Below are positions 6,566-15,199 of a stretch of DNA of 26,984 nucleotides, piece after piece. Position 1 is the first letter of the stretch. Each line of letters starts with the position of its first letter. The notes below the pieces were generated by a model. The model worked only from the letters and a program-made list of their open reading frames with translations. It had not been told where the DNA came from and made no database searches. The DNA comes from CAYJCL01 sp964370475 (GTDB taxonomy: Bacteria; Bacillota_I; Bacilli_A; RF39; UBA660). The position numbers were made by a program, and so were the translations under genes. The stretch spans positions 1-26,984 of the forward strand of contig CAYJJI010000015.1 of assembly GCA_964370475.1 (NCBI GenBank), given 5' to 3'.

Positions 6566-9500
6566 TATAGTTAAATTTAAAATTGATAATTCTTATGGGG
6601 GCTTAACTAAGGAGTTAAGTGTTTTTGGCGTTATAGATTATTTTAATTCTCAAAATGAAAGTGTATTAGTTGTTACTAATAGTTTATATGAAGCTAATAT
6701 ATATTATGATTCTTTATTAACTTATACAGATAAAGTCTCTATTTTTCCTATGGATGATTTTCTAACATCTGTTGCTGTAGCAATATCTCCGGATTTAAAA
6801 AATAAACGTTTGGAAACAATGGATTTATTAAAAAGTGGGAAAAGAATAGTTGTTACTAATTTAATGGGTTTATTAAGATTTTTACCTAAATATACTTTTA
6901 GTGAAAAAATTAATTGTTTACTTAAGATAGGTGTATCAATTAATAGAGATAATTTCTTGAATGTATTAAATAGTTTTGGTTATAAAAGGGAGTCTATTGT
7001 AACTATGACTGGAGAATATGCTGTTAGAGGATTTGTTATTGATCTATTTGTATTAGGTGATGAACATCCAATTAGAATTGAATTTTTTGGTGATGAAATA
7101 GAGTCAATTAGATATTTTGATGAAGATACTCAATTATCTTTAAGAGAAATAGAGGATAAATTAGTTAAACCTATTACTGAAATAGAAACTGATGATAAGA
7201 GTTCTATTCTTGATTATTTAGATAATCCTACTACTATTTTAATAAATAAAGATCAAATTGATTCAGGATACAATAAATTAGTTTTGGAAATGTTTGAATA
7301 TAAAACTACTAACGAAATTGATATTAATCATCGTTATATGTTTGATTTTAATGACATTAAATTTACTAAATTAATAGAAGTGAATAATTTTAAAAATGTT
7401 AATTTCAAAAATATAGATTGCAGAGATGTAGATAAGTTTAACAATAACTTAGATAAACTGAAAGATTTTGTTTATAAGGAAAGTAAACATAAAACAATAG
7501 TTATATGTTTAAATAATAAAAAACAGTATACGGAAATTTCTAATTTAATTCCTGGAGTAATATTAACTAATGAAGAGTATATATATGTAGATAAAATTAA
7601 TGTTATTTTGAAAAAAATTAATAATGGTTTTGTTTTAAATGATTTAATTGTTATTGGTGCTAATGACATAGATAAGGTTAAAAATGTAGAAATTAAGTAT
7701 AAAAATAATCTAAAAGTAGGAAAGAAAATTAAAGATGAATCGCAATTGTCCTTAGGTGATTATATAGTTCATATGACTTATGGAATTGGAATTTATAATG
7801 GAGTTGTTACACTTACTAAGAATGGTCTAAAGAAAGATTATTTACAATTGTTGTTTAGAGGCAATGATAAAATTTATGTTCCTGTAGAGAAGATATCTAC
7901 ATTGTTTAAGCATAGTGGTAAAGATGGTACTAAACCTAAGTTAAGCAAGTTAAATAGTACTGAATGGGCTAAAACAAAAACTACATTAAGAAAGAAGATT
8001 AATGATATTAGTAAAGAATTGATAGAGTTATATGCAGCTAGAGCTAATATTAAGGGTGAATCTTATGTAAATAATGAAATGGAAGAATTGTTTGCGGCTG
8101 ATTTCATTTATGATGAAACTAATGATCAATTGAAAGCTATGAGGGATATAGATGGTGATTTGTTATCAACTGTTCCTATGGATAGATTATTATGCGGTGA
8201 TGTTGGTTTTGGAAAAACTGAAGTAGCTTTTAGAGGGATATTTAAAGCTTTAGTTAATGATAAACAAGTGTTTTATTTATGTCCTACTACTATTTTATCT
8301 AAACAACAATATGAAAGTGCTTTAGAGAGGTTTAAAAATTTTCCTTTAAACATTGCTCTTTTGAATAGATTTACTACTCCAAAAGAGACTAAAAAAATAT
8401 TAGAGGGTCTTGAAAATGGTACTGTTGATTTAGTTTTTGGTACTCATAGACTTTTATCAGATGATATTAAATTTAAGAGACTAGGTTTATTAATAGTGGA
8501 TGAAGAACAGAGATTTGGAGTTACTCATAAAGAGAAAATAAAAAAATATAAGAATGATGTTAATGTGTTAACGTTATCAGCTACTCCAATTCCTAGAACT
8601 TTAAAAATGGCTCTTAGTGGTCTTAGAGACTTATCTGTAATTGATACTGCTCCTGTTAATAGGTATCCAGTTCAAACATATGTTATGAGTGAAAATGATT
8701 CTTTAATCAAAGATGCTATATATAAAGAGTTATCTAGGAAAGGTCAAACTTTTGTCTTAAATAATAAGATTGATAATTTAACATTATTAGTTTCTAAGTT
8801 AAATAAAATGGTACCGGAAGCTCGTATTTGTTATGCTCATGGTCAGATGGGTAAAAATGAGTTAGAAGATACGATGAATGCTTTTATCAATCATGAGTAT
8901 GATATATTGGTTAGTACAACTATTATTGAGACTGGTATAGATATAGCTAATGCTAATACTTTATTAATTATTGATGCTGATCATTTTGGTTTAAGTCAGT
9001 TATATCAGTTACGTGGAAGAGTTGGTAGAAGTAATAAAATAGCTTATTGTTATTTATTTTATAATAAAGCTAAAATATTAAGTGAGATAGCTGTTAAAAG
9101 ATTAGAGGCTATTAAAGAGTTTACTGAGTTAGGTAGTGGTTATAGAATTGCTATGAGAGATTTATCGATTAGAGGTGCTGGTGATATATTGGGTAGTGAA
9201 CAAGCTGGTTTTGTAGATACTGTAGGTATTGAACTCTACATGAAAATGGTTGATGAAGAGTTAAGAAGACTAAAGGGTGAAGAGATACCTGAGGAAGAAG
9301 ATAGTAATAAAGCTTTAATAGAAGTTGATACTCATATAAGTGATAGTTATGTTAGTGATGAGGATATTAAAATTGTTATACATAATAAAATTAATAATAT
9401 AATAGATTTTAATTCGTTGAATATTATTAAAGAAGAATTAGAAGATCGTTTTGGTAAGTTACCTAGTAATTTATTAGTTTATATGGATGAAGAGATTTTT

Positions 9501-9767
9501 GAAAAATTAGCATTATCTTTAGGTATTACAAAGGTAGTTCAAACAGATTTGTTTGTTGAAGTAGAGTTACCTAAAGAGACATCTTCTAAAGTAAAGGGAG
9601 ATATGCTGTTTTTAAAAGCTCATAATATTAGTTCTAAATTTTCTTTTCAATATAAAAATGAAAAAATATATATTAAACTATTAATTGCAAATTTAGATAA
9701 TCATTTTTTAACTTATATGATTAGATTGTTAGATGAAGTTAAATATCAAGTAGATAATTATAATTAA
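6552..9767 (+). CDS. mfd: Transcription-repair coupling factor
   Basis: DNA translocase that removes RNA polymerase stalled at lesions and recruits UvrA. The product is 1071 residues. It has an N-terminal UvrB-like region, then the RNA-polymerase-interacting CarD-like domain (about 395-465, beginning LGDYIVHMTYGIGIY), Walker A GDVGFGKT (549-556), the DEEQ box (650-653), the second RecA-like domain with IETGIDIANANTLLI and QLRGRVGRS, and the C-terminal TRCF domain. The frame is open from 6525 and ATGs occur at 6525, 6546 and 6552; the last gives the N terminus expected of the family and best spacing from GGAATGA. It is slightly shorter than B. subtilis Mfd. Confidence 0.97.
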   Translation: MKLNDIVKFKIDNSYGGLTKELSVFGVIDYFNSQNESVLVVTNSLYEANIYYDSLLTYTDKVSIFPMDDFLTSVAVAISPDLKNKRLETMDLLKSGKRIVVTNLMGLLRFLPKYTFSEKINCLLKIGVSINRDNFLNVLNSFGYKRESIVTMTGEYAVRGFVIDLFVLGDEHPIRIEFFGDEIESIRYFDEDTQLSLREIEDKLVKPITEIETDDKSSILDYLDNPTTILINKDQIDSGYNKLVLEMFEYKTTNEIDINHRYMFDFNDIKFTKLIEVNNFKNVNFKNIDCRDVDKFNNNLDKLKDFVYKESKHKTIVICLNNKKQYTEISNLIPGVILTNEEYIYVDKINVILKKINNGFVLNDLIVIGANDIDKVKNVEIKYKNNLKVGKKIKDESQLSLGDYIVHMTYGIGIYNGVVTLTKNGLKKDYLQLLFRGNDKIYVPVEKISTLFKHSGKDGTKPKLSKLNSTEWAKTKTTLRKKINDISKELIELYAARANIKGESYVNNEMEELFAADFIYDETNDQLKAMRDIDGDLLSTVPMDRLLCGDVGFGKTEVAFRGIFKALVNDKQVFYLCPTTILSKQQYESALERFKNFPLNIALLNRFTTPKETKKILEGLENGTVDLVFGTHRLLSDDIKFKRLGLLIVDEEQRFGVTHKEKIKKYKNDVNVLTLSATPIPRTLKMALSGLRDLSVIDTAPVNRYPVQTYVMSENDSLIKDAIYKELSRKGQTFVLNNKIDNLTLLVSKLNKMVPEARICYAHGQMGKNELEDTMNAFINHEYDILVSTTIIETGIDIANANTLLIIDADHFGLSQLYQLRGRVGRSNKIAYCYLFYNKAKILSEIAVKRLEAIKEFTELGSGYRIAMRDLSIRGAGDILGSEQAGFVDTVGIELYMKMVDEELRRLKGEEIPEEEDSNKALIEVDTHISDSYVSDEDIKIVIHNKINNIIDFNSLNIIKEELEDRFGKLPSNLLVYMDEEIFEKLALSLGITKVVQTDLFVEVELPKETSSKVKGDMLFLKAHNISSKFSFQYKNEKIYIKLLIANLDNHFLTYMIRLLDEVKYQVDNYN

Positions 9768-9779
9768 TGAATAAATGTA

Positions 9780-9824
9780 AAAAAATGTTTCACACTATTA
9801 CTAGAATGGAGTGAAACATTTTTT
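9780..9824 (+). promoter_or_regulatory. Long hairpin covering the spoVT ribosome binding site and start
   Basis: A perfect 14-bp inverted repeat (9780-9793 and 9811-9824) encloses a 17-base loop. The right arm holds the end of the ribosome binding site (GGAGTG, 9808-9813) and reaches into the TTG start (9823). The arms carry TGTTTCAC and GTGAAACA, the two halves of a parS site, but separated, so ParB binding is not expected. The run of six T residues in the right arm makes it also resemble a terminator for mfd. Confidence 0.7.
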
Positions 9825-10326
9825 GAAATCTACAGGTGTTGTTAAAAAGATAGATGATTTAGGTAGAGTAGTAATACCTAAGGAGTTAAGAAGAATTTTA
9901 AATATAAGAGATGGGGAAATACTAGAGTTATTTGTTAGTGATCAAGATTTGATAATAAAAAAACATTCTAGCTTAGAAGGTACTTTGGTTAGTATTAAAA
10001 GAATTTTAGATCTGATTACAAACAATAATATTGGTAATGCTTTATTAGTTAATAGAGAGGGAATATTATTAAGTACAATTGAAGATAGACTTGTTTTAAG
10101 TGATGAATGTATATTATTGATTGAAGATAGGGTTACTACTTTAGGAAATAGTTCATTATTTGTTGATTATAATAATGAATTAGGGAAATATTTGTATTTT
10201 ATCCCTTTAATTACTGATATAGATTGTGTAGGAGGTTTAATATTAGGCTTTGATACTGAGGTTGATGAATCAAAGATTAAATTAAGTCAGTTTATTAGTA
10301 GTTTGATAATAGAGATATTGCAGTGA
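9823..10326 (+). CDS. spoVT: Stage V sporulation transcription factor SpoVT
   Basis: AbrB-family regulator of forespore genes under sigmaG control in B. subtilis, where it tunes germination and coat or core proteins. The 167-residue form starts at TTG 9823 and reads MKSTGVVKKIDDLGRVVIP, aligning exactly with the start of known SpoVT proteins. A longer reading from GTG 9811 would place the start on top of the ribosome binding site GGAGTG. Residues 1-50 form the swapped-hairpin AbrB DNA-binding domain (IPKELRRILNIRDGEILELF). The rest is a GAF-like domain. Position after mfd is as in B. subtilis. Confidence 0.93.
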   Translation: MKSTGVVKKIDDLGRVVIPKELRRILNIRDGEILELFVSDQDLIIKKHSSLEGTLVSIKRILDLITNNNIGNALLVNREGILLSTIEDRLVLSDECILLIEDRVTTLGNSSLFVDYNNELGKYLYFIPLITDIDCVGGLILGFDTEVDESKIKLSQFISSLIIEILQ

Positions 10327-10341
10327 TATCTTTTTTTTTTA
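10313..10341 (+). terminator. Rho-independent terminator of spoVT
   Basis: AGATAT (10313-10318) pairs with ATATCT (10326-10331), with a possible extra T-G pair, followed by a run of ten T residues and, after one A, another T run. The spoVT stop codon lies inside the hairpin. Confidence 0.7.
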
Positions 10342-10350
10342 TTTTTTTTG

Positions 10351-10359
10351 TGATATTCT
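10351..10359 (+). promoter_or_regulatory. Extended -10 promoter of the M4/vWA gene
   Basis: TGATATTCT fits TGnTATTCT, an extended -10 lacking a visible -35 (the upstream DNA is a T run). It lies 22 bases before the start codon, leaving a short leader with AGTAGGT as ribosome binding site. Confidence 0.45.
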
Positions 10360-10380
10360 AGTAATAGATAGTAGGTATTT

Positions 10381-12921
10381 ATGAAAAAACAAAAAATTAT
10401 TTTGATTGGGATATTTTTGATCTCACTGATTGCTGTTTGTGTAGCATCTTATTTTATTTTCTTTGCTGGTAGTGAAATTGGAGATGATGTTGGATCTTAT
10501 AATGTTTATTTTAATGATGATAATGAAGTTATTTATATTGATGGTGAAATGATTGAAACAGATATAGAAGAAAATGATGATATTATTGAGTTATTTGAAG
10601 AGTTAAGTGATGTTTATTTGATTAAAGATGTTGAAGAAGAAATAAAATTAATTGACTCTTATGAGTATGATGGTATTACTTATTATAAAGTGCAACAAGA
10701 ATTTGATAATATTGAAGTTTATGGCCATACTTTAACTGTTTCTGTAAGTGATGGTAAAGTAAATTCTATTACAGGAAAAGTGTTAAAAGATATTAATGTC
10801 TTTAATCTTGATGCTGTTACTACTACTGTGGCTAAATGGGATATACTAGAAGATTATTCTGATGATGCAGTGGTTGAAGAAATTAATAAATATATTTTAG
10901 ATCGTGAGACTATTATTTATTCAGCTATAGTAATTGACAATGATCTTATAGAAGAAGTTTTATATGATGCTGTAAATGAAGAAATAATTCAAGTCAATAA
11001 TTTAATTAATTATGCAAATGATATAAATGTTACAACTACTGATTTTTATGGTAGTGAAGTAGAAATTAGTATTAGAGAGAATACTTTAGTGTATGAAGAT
11101 TTTTATGATATGTATGATTCATCAAGAAAAATAAATATTATTGATGCATCTGATTTTGGTAATATAAGTGGTCTTTTATTTGCGCCTGACTCTCCTATCT
11201 TATTAGATTATGAAGATGGTAATTTGTCCTTAGCGTATGATAATCTAGAAGTTCCGAATCTTTTAAGAGAAGGCGTATCTATTTTAAATAATTTTGCTAT
11301 AACTTATGATTACTTTTATGATAATTTTGGATTGAAATCTTATGATGGTAAATCTAAGGAAATAGTGGTTAAAATTGCCTTGTCTGAAGAAGTTAATTTC
11401 TTTTCGACAGCTGAAGATTATAGTAATGCATCTTATGCAACAATTTTTAATGAATTTTTAATTGGTAGCAAAAATGGTGTTTCTTTTGGTGTTCATTTGG
11501 ATGTTGTAGGTCATGAGTATACGCATGGTGTTATTGACCATTCTATTAACTTAAAAAATTATCCTGATGTTAATCAAGTTAATTATAGTAGTGCAATTAA
11601 TGAAGCTTATGCTGACTTATTTGGGTCTTTAATAGAAGGCAAAGATTGGATTGTTGGAAATGATTTAGAGCTTAGGAATTTAAGTGATCCTCATTTAACT
11701 TCTAATCCTATAGAGATTAATGATCAATTTTATTTCCCTGATGGAATTGCAATTGACAGAGGGCTGAGTTTAGAAGAGTACATGACTGATAGAGGTTTTG
11801 AAAATGTACATTCTTATGATGAAGGTGCTGTACATCATAATTCAACAGTAATTAGTCACTCGATTGTTAGAATGTATGAGGATAAAGTTATCGAATCTAA
11901 AGATGAGATGGGTGATTTATTATATAAATCTATGAATTATTTATCTCAAACTCCTACTTTTGAAGATTTTGCTTGGGCTTTTATAAGTGCTTGTAGAGAT
12001 AGTGGGTTTAGTGAAGATGAATTAGAAACTGTTAAATCTTATTTTTATGATAGTGGAGTTTTAAAGGAAAAGAATATTAATGTTAATGGTAGAGTTTATT
12101 ACGATGGAAAGACAGTACCTGGTGTGAAAATTAATTTTATTAATGCTAATAATGTAGTATTTAATTATACTACTTATACTGATAATAAAGGAACTTATGA
12201 TTTTGAGTTGCCATATGGAGTTTATTATGTGACGTTAGAACATGATAAATATTTAACAAAATCTAGTATTATTACTGTTAATAATGAAAAAAATGTTTTC
12301 TATTTTGATTTAGAAAAAGACATTATCAAAGAAGAAATAAATGTTGCTTTTTTAATTGATAATAGTGGTTCTATGGAACCTTGTGAAAAAGCTTATTCTA
12401 GTAGTTTATTTGGTACTAGTTGTTATGATGAGAATGATTCTGAATATTTAAGAATAGATTTTGTTAGGGAAATGATGAATACTATGGAAAATTATAATGT
12501 TAATTATAAAATGGATTCATTTACAAAGGATTTGTATGAAATAGTTGATTGGACTAATGATTATGAGGAAGCTTATGATGCTGTTAGAAAAGTTAAAACA
12601 AATGAATTTGATTATAATGGTACAGTATTTAGTCCTGCTCTATATGATTTGGCTATGTCTATGGATAGAGATGAAATAAATGTAATAACTATTTTAACTG
12701 ATGGAGAAGAAACTGAAGAGGATGTTGCTTTATCTGCTGAAGTTTTATCTGAGATAAAAAATAATCATGTTGTAGTAAATACTGTTTGTTTAGGTAATTG
12801 TAATTATGAATATTTAAAATTGATTGCTTCTGAAACTAATGGTTATTATGTAAGAGTTACTAATAATGACTTGTTAACTTCATTTGCTAATGCTGTAATA
12901 ATTAATTCATTAAGTAATTAA
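10381..12921 (+). CDS. Exported M4 metallopeptidase fused to a von Willebrand A domain
   Basis: 846 residues with an unusual order of domains. Residues about 6-28 are a hydrophobic export signal or anchor without a good lipobox. A thermolysin-type propeptide (FTP/PepSY-like) is visible near 95-135 (YYKVQQEFDNIEVYG). The catalytic zinc domain has HEYTH (H378, E379, H382), the third ligand in NEAYADLFG (E408) and the later active-site VHHNS (H485). Residues about 571-655 resemble a carboxypeptidase-regulatory-like beta domain (VNGRVYYDGKTVPGVKI). The C terminus is a vWA domain with a MIDAS: DNSGS (660-664), T748 and TDG (D774). A Cys-containing insert follows the DNSGS. The protein is probably outside the membrane. 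Its substrate is unknown. It lies between spoVT and the T-box operon, a place with no equivalent in B. subtilis. Confidence 0.85.
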   Translation: MKKQKIILIGIFLISLIAVCVASYFIFFAGSEIGDDVGSYNVYFNDDNEVIYIDGEMIETDIEENDDIIELFEELSDVYLIKDVEEEIKLIDSYEYDGITYYKVQQEFDNIEVYGHTLTVSVSDGKVNSITGKVLKDINVFNLDAVTTTVAKWDILEDYSDDAVVEEINKYILDRETIIYSAIVIDNDLIEEVLYDAVNEEIIQVNNLINYANDINVTTTDFYGSEVEISIRENTLVYEDFYDMYDSSRKINIIDASDFGNISGLLFAPDSPILLDYEDGNLSLAYDNLEVPNLLREGVSILNNFAITYDYFYDNFGLKSYDGKSKEIVVKIALSEEVNFFSTAEDYSNASYATIFNEFLIGSKNGVSFGVHLDVVGHEYTHGVIDHSINLKNYPDVNQVNYSSAINEAYADLFGSLIEGKDWIVGNDLELRNLSDPHLTSNPIEINDQFYFPDGIAIDRGLSLEEYMTDRGFENVHSYDEGAVHHNSTVISHSIVRMYEDKVIESKDEMGDLLYKSMNYLSQTPTFEDFAWAFISACRDSGFSEDELETVKSYFYDSGVLKEKNINVNGRVYYDGKTVPGVKINFINANNVVFNYTTYTDNKGTYDFELPYGVYYVTLEHDKYLTKSSIITVNNEKNVFYFDLEKDIIKEEINVAFLIDNSGSMEPCEKAYSSSLFGTSCYDENDSEYLRIDFVREMMNTMENYNVNYKMDSFTKDLYEIVDWTNDYEEAYDAVRKVKTNEFDYNGTVFSPALYDLAMSMDRDEINVITILTDGEETEEDVALSAEVLSEIKNNHVVVNTVCLGNCNYEYLKLIASETNGYYVRVTNNDLLTSFANAVIINSLSN

Positions 12922-12925
12922 TTGC

Positions 12926-12954
12926 TTGTATATTAATGTTAATTATGTTATTAT
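12926..12954 (+). promoter_or_regulatory. Promoter of the T-box operon
   Basis: TTGTAT (12926-12931), 17 bp, then TATTAT (12949-12954) with an extending TGT at 12946-12948. Transcription would start near 12961, just before the T-box stem I sequence. Confidence 0.6.
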
Positions 12955-12966
12955 TTATTTAATTAA

Positions 12967-13152
12967 TGAGGAAGAGATAAGAGATTATCGAAAGTTTTTA
13001 GAGAGTCTATGGGTGGTGTAAATAGATAACTTAGTATAATTGGTATGGGTCTTGGAGTTAAAGCGTTTATTCACGTTACGAATTAGAGAGCATGAAATCA
13101 TGAATTAAGGTGGTAACGCGGGTTGTACTCGTCCTTTAGTTTATGATTTTTT
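12967..13152 (+). promoter_or_regulatory. T-box riboswitch, methionine specifier
   Basis: The leader carries the T-box sequence AAGGTGGTAACGCG at 13107-13120, which binds the acceptor end of an uncharged tRNA. Stem I is recognisable by AGAGAGTC (13000-13007) and GGTGGTG (13011-13017). The probable specifier codon is ATG at 13045-13047, followed by a purine as expected, which reads tRNA-Met and fits metG downstream. A competing terminator can form from CGGGT (13119-13123) and ACTCG (13127-13131), extended by AAGG/CCTT outside, followed by a T-rich stretch to about 13152. Low charging of tRNA-Met should favour antitermination and expression of dut-metG-tatD. Confidence 0.9.
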
Positions 13153-13166
13153 ATATTGGAGGATAT

Positions 13167-13661
13167 ATGGGAAGAGGATTTAAAAAAATTTCGTTTGATC
13201 AATTTAGAAAGGATTTAAGTGGGTTAGATAATTTAGTTGACCTTCATGAAGGTATTATAATGCCTCAAAGAGCGACTAAATTTAGTGCTGGATATGACAT
13301 TAGTACTCCTTTTGATTTCACTATTAAACCTGGGGAAGTTAAAACTGTACCGACGGGGCTTAAAGTTTTTTTCAACGATGATGAGATGTTTTATATTGTA
13401 ATTAGATCTAGTGTTGGATTTAAGAATAATGTAAGACTGGTTAATCAAGTAGGAATATTTGAAAGTGATTATTATGATAATGAATCTAATGAAGGACATA
13501 TTTTCATTAAGTTACAAAATCATGGATTGAGAGATGCTACTTTTAGAGCTGGAGATAGAATTGTGCAAGGGATATTTACTAAGTATTTAACTGTAGATGA
13601 TGATTCTGCATCAGATATGCGTGTAGGTGGTATAGGAAGTACTGGGAAAGGAATTAAATAA
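13167..13661 (+). CDS. dut: dUTP diphosphatase (dUTPase)-like protein
   Basis: Hydrolyses dUTP to dUMP and pyrophosphate, keeping uracil out of DNA. The 164-residue protein has the five trimeric dUTPase motifs: AGYD (41-44), RSSVGFKN (80-87), NQVGIFESDYYDN (93-105), RAGDRIVQGIF (127-137) and the C-terminal GGIGSTGKG (154-162). In motif 3 the position that normally holds the catalytic Asp (GIIDSDY) is Glu99 here (GIFESDY), so activity should be tested. The frame is open from 13143, but GGAGG at 13158-13162 selects the ATG at 13167; the earlier ATG lies in the T-box terminator. It is the first gene after the methionine T-box and shares one base with the metG start (TAATG). Confidence 0.87.
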   Translation: MGRGFKKISFDQFRKDLSGLDNLVDLHEGIIMPQRATKFSAGYDISTPFDFTIKPGEVKTVPTGLKVFFNDDEMFYIVIRSSVGFKNNVRLVNQVGIFESDYYDNESNEGHIFIKLQNHGLRDATFRAGDRIVQGIFTKYLTVDDDSASDMRVGGIGSTGKGIK

Positions 13662-15199
13662 TGAAGGATAAATACTATATAAGTACAGCTATTGCTTATA
13701 CATCTGGAAAACCTCATATAGGGAATACTTATGAAGTTATTTTAGCTGATGCAATAGCTAGATTTAAAAGACTAGAAGGGTTTGATGTTTATTTTCAAAC
13801 TGGTACTGATGAACATGGAGAAAAAATTCAGTTAAAAGCTAGTGATATGAATGTTGATCCACAATCATTTGTTGATGATGTAGCTGCTGAAATTAAATCT
13901 ATTTGGGATTTAGTTAATACTAGTTATGATAAATTTGTTAGAACTAGTGATGATAATCATAAAAGAGTTGTTCAAAAAATATTTGAACGTATGTTAAAAA
14001 GTGGAGATATATATTTAAGTGAGTATTCTGGTTTATATTGTACTCCATGTGAATCTTTTTGGACTGAATCTCAATTAGTTGAAGGTAAATGTCCTGATTG
14101 TGGAAGAGAAGTTTTACTTAAGAAGGAAGAAGCTTATTTCTTTAAATTAAGTAAGTATCAAGATAAGTTAGAAAAATATATAGAGGAACATCCGGAATTT
14201 TTAGAGCCTGTTTCTCGTAAAAATGAAATGGTTAATAATTTTATTAAACCTGGGTTGCAAGATTTATGTGTATCTAGAACTTCTTTTGATTGGGGTGTTA
14301 AAGTAGTTAGTGATCCTAAACATGTAGTTTATGTGTGGTTAGATGCATTAACTAATTATATTACTAATATTGGGTATGATCCTGATGGTTCTAGTGAAGA
14401 ATTTAATAAGTTATGGCCTGCTGATTTACATTTAATAGGTAAGGATATTTTTAGGTTTCATTCTCTTTATTGGCCTTGTTTTTTATGGAGTCTTGGACTT
14501 GATATACCGAAAAAGATATTTGGTCATCCATGGATTTTAACTGGATCTGATAAGATGAGTAAAAGTCGCGGTAATGTTTTATATGCTGACGAATTAGCTT
14601 CTAAATACGGAGTAGATGGTGTTAGATATTATGTTTTACATGAAACTCCTTTTGCTAATGATGGAAATTTAACTATTGATTTAATGACTGAGAGATTTAA
14701 TTCTGATTTAGCTAATGTATTAGGGAATCTTGTTAACAGAACTATTTCTATGAGTAAGAAGTATTTTGATGGAGTTGTAACTAATACTGGTGTGGTTGAT
14801 TCTATGGATGAAGAATTTATAAATTTTGCTAAATCTCTTAAAGTTACTGTAACTTCTAAAATGAATGAATTGCATGTAGGTGATGCTTTAGAATTAATTA
14901 TTGATTTTTATCGTAAATGTAATAAATATATAGATGATACTACTCCTTGGATATTAGCTAAGAATGAAGATTTACATGATAGATTAAAGACTGTGTTATA
15001 TAATTTAATTGAAGGTATTAGAGTTGGTAATGTATTATTACAAGCATTCTTACCAGATACTGCTGAAGCTATTTTTAATCAACTAAATTGTGACATTAAG
15101 GATTTTGATTCTATTGATGAATTTGGAGCTTTTGTTAGTGGAACTGTCTTAAATGATCCAAGTATTTTATTTGTTAGGATCGAAGATGAAGTTAACTGA
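13661..15199 (+). CDS. metG: Methionyl-tRNA synthetase
   Basis: Charges tRNA-Met. This class I synthetase of 512 residues has the HIGH-type motif KPHIGN (17-22), a zinc knot with C127, C130, C144 and C147, the anticodon-binding region with LWPADLHLIGKDI and the KMSKS loop (298-302). It lacks the C-terminal EMAP/Trbp111-like tRNA-binding domain found in many longer MetRS (B. subtilis about 660 residues), so it is the short form. It belongs to the T-box operon with dut and lies in the metS position of the B. subtilis order, directly before tatD. Confidence 0.97.
   Translation: MKDKYYISTAIAYTSGKPHIGNTYEVILADAIARFKRLEGFDVYFQTGTDEHGEKIQLKASDMNVDPQSFVDDVAAEIKSIWDLVNTSYDKFVRTSDDNHKRVVQKIFERMLKSGDIYLSEYSGLYCTPCESFWTESQLVEGKCPDCGREVLLKKEEAYFFKLSKYQDKLEKYIEEHPEFLEPVSRKNEMVNNFIKPGLQDLCVSRTSFDWGVKVVSDPKHVVYVWLDALTNYITNIGYDPDGSSEEFNKLWPADLHLIGKDIFRFHSLYWPCFLWSLGLDIPKKIFGHPWILTGSDKMSKSRGNVLYADELASKYGVDGVRYYVLHETPFANDGNLTIDLMTERFNSDLANVLGNLVNRTISMSKKYFDGVVTNTGVVDSMDEEFINFAKSLKVTVTSKMNELHVGDALELIIDFYRKCNKYIDDTTPWILAKNEDLHDRLKTVLYNLIEGIRVGNVLLQAFLPDTAEAIFNQLNCDIKDFDSIDEFGAFVSGTVLNDPSILFVRIEDEVN

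Noticed and set aside
9780..9824. Third parS site near spoVT
   Set aside because: The two half sites TGTTTCAC and GTGAAACA are present but separated by 17 bases; ParB needs them joined. Reported as a hairpin.
13233..13717. Two - strand open frames opposite dut and the start of metG
   Set aside because: They are shadows of dut and metG, with no ribosome binding site and low-complexity product sequences.
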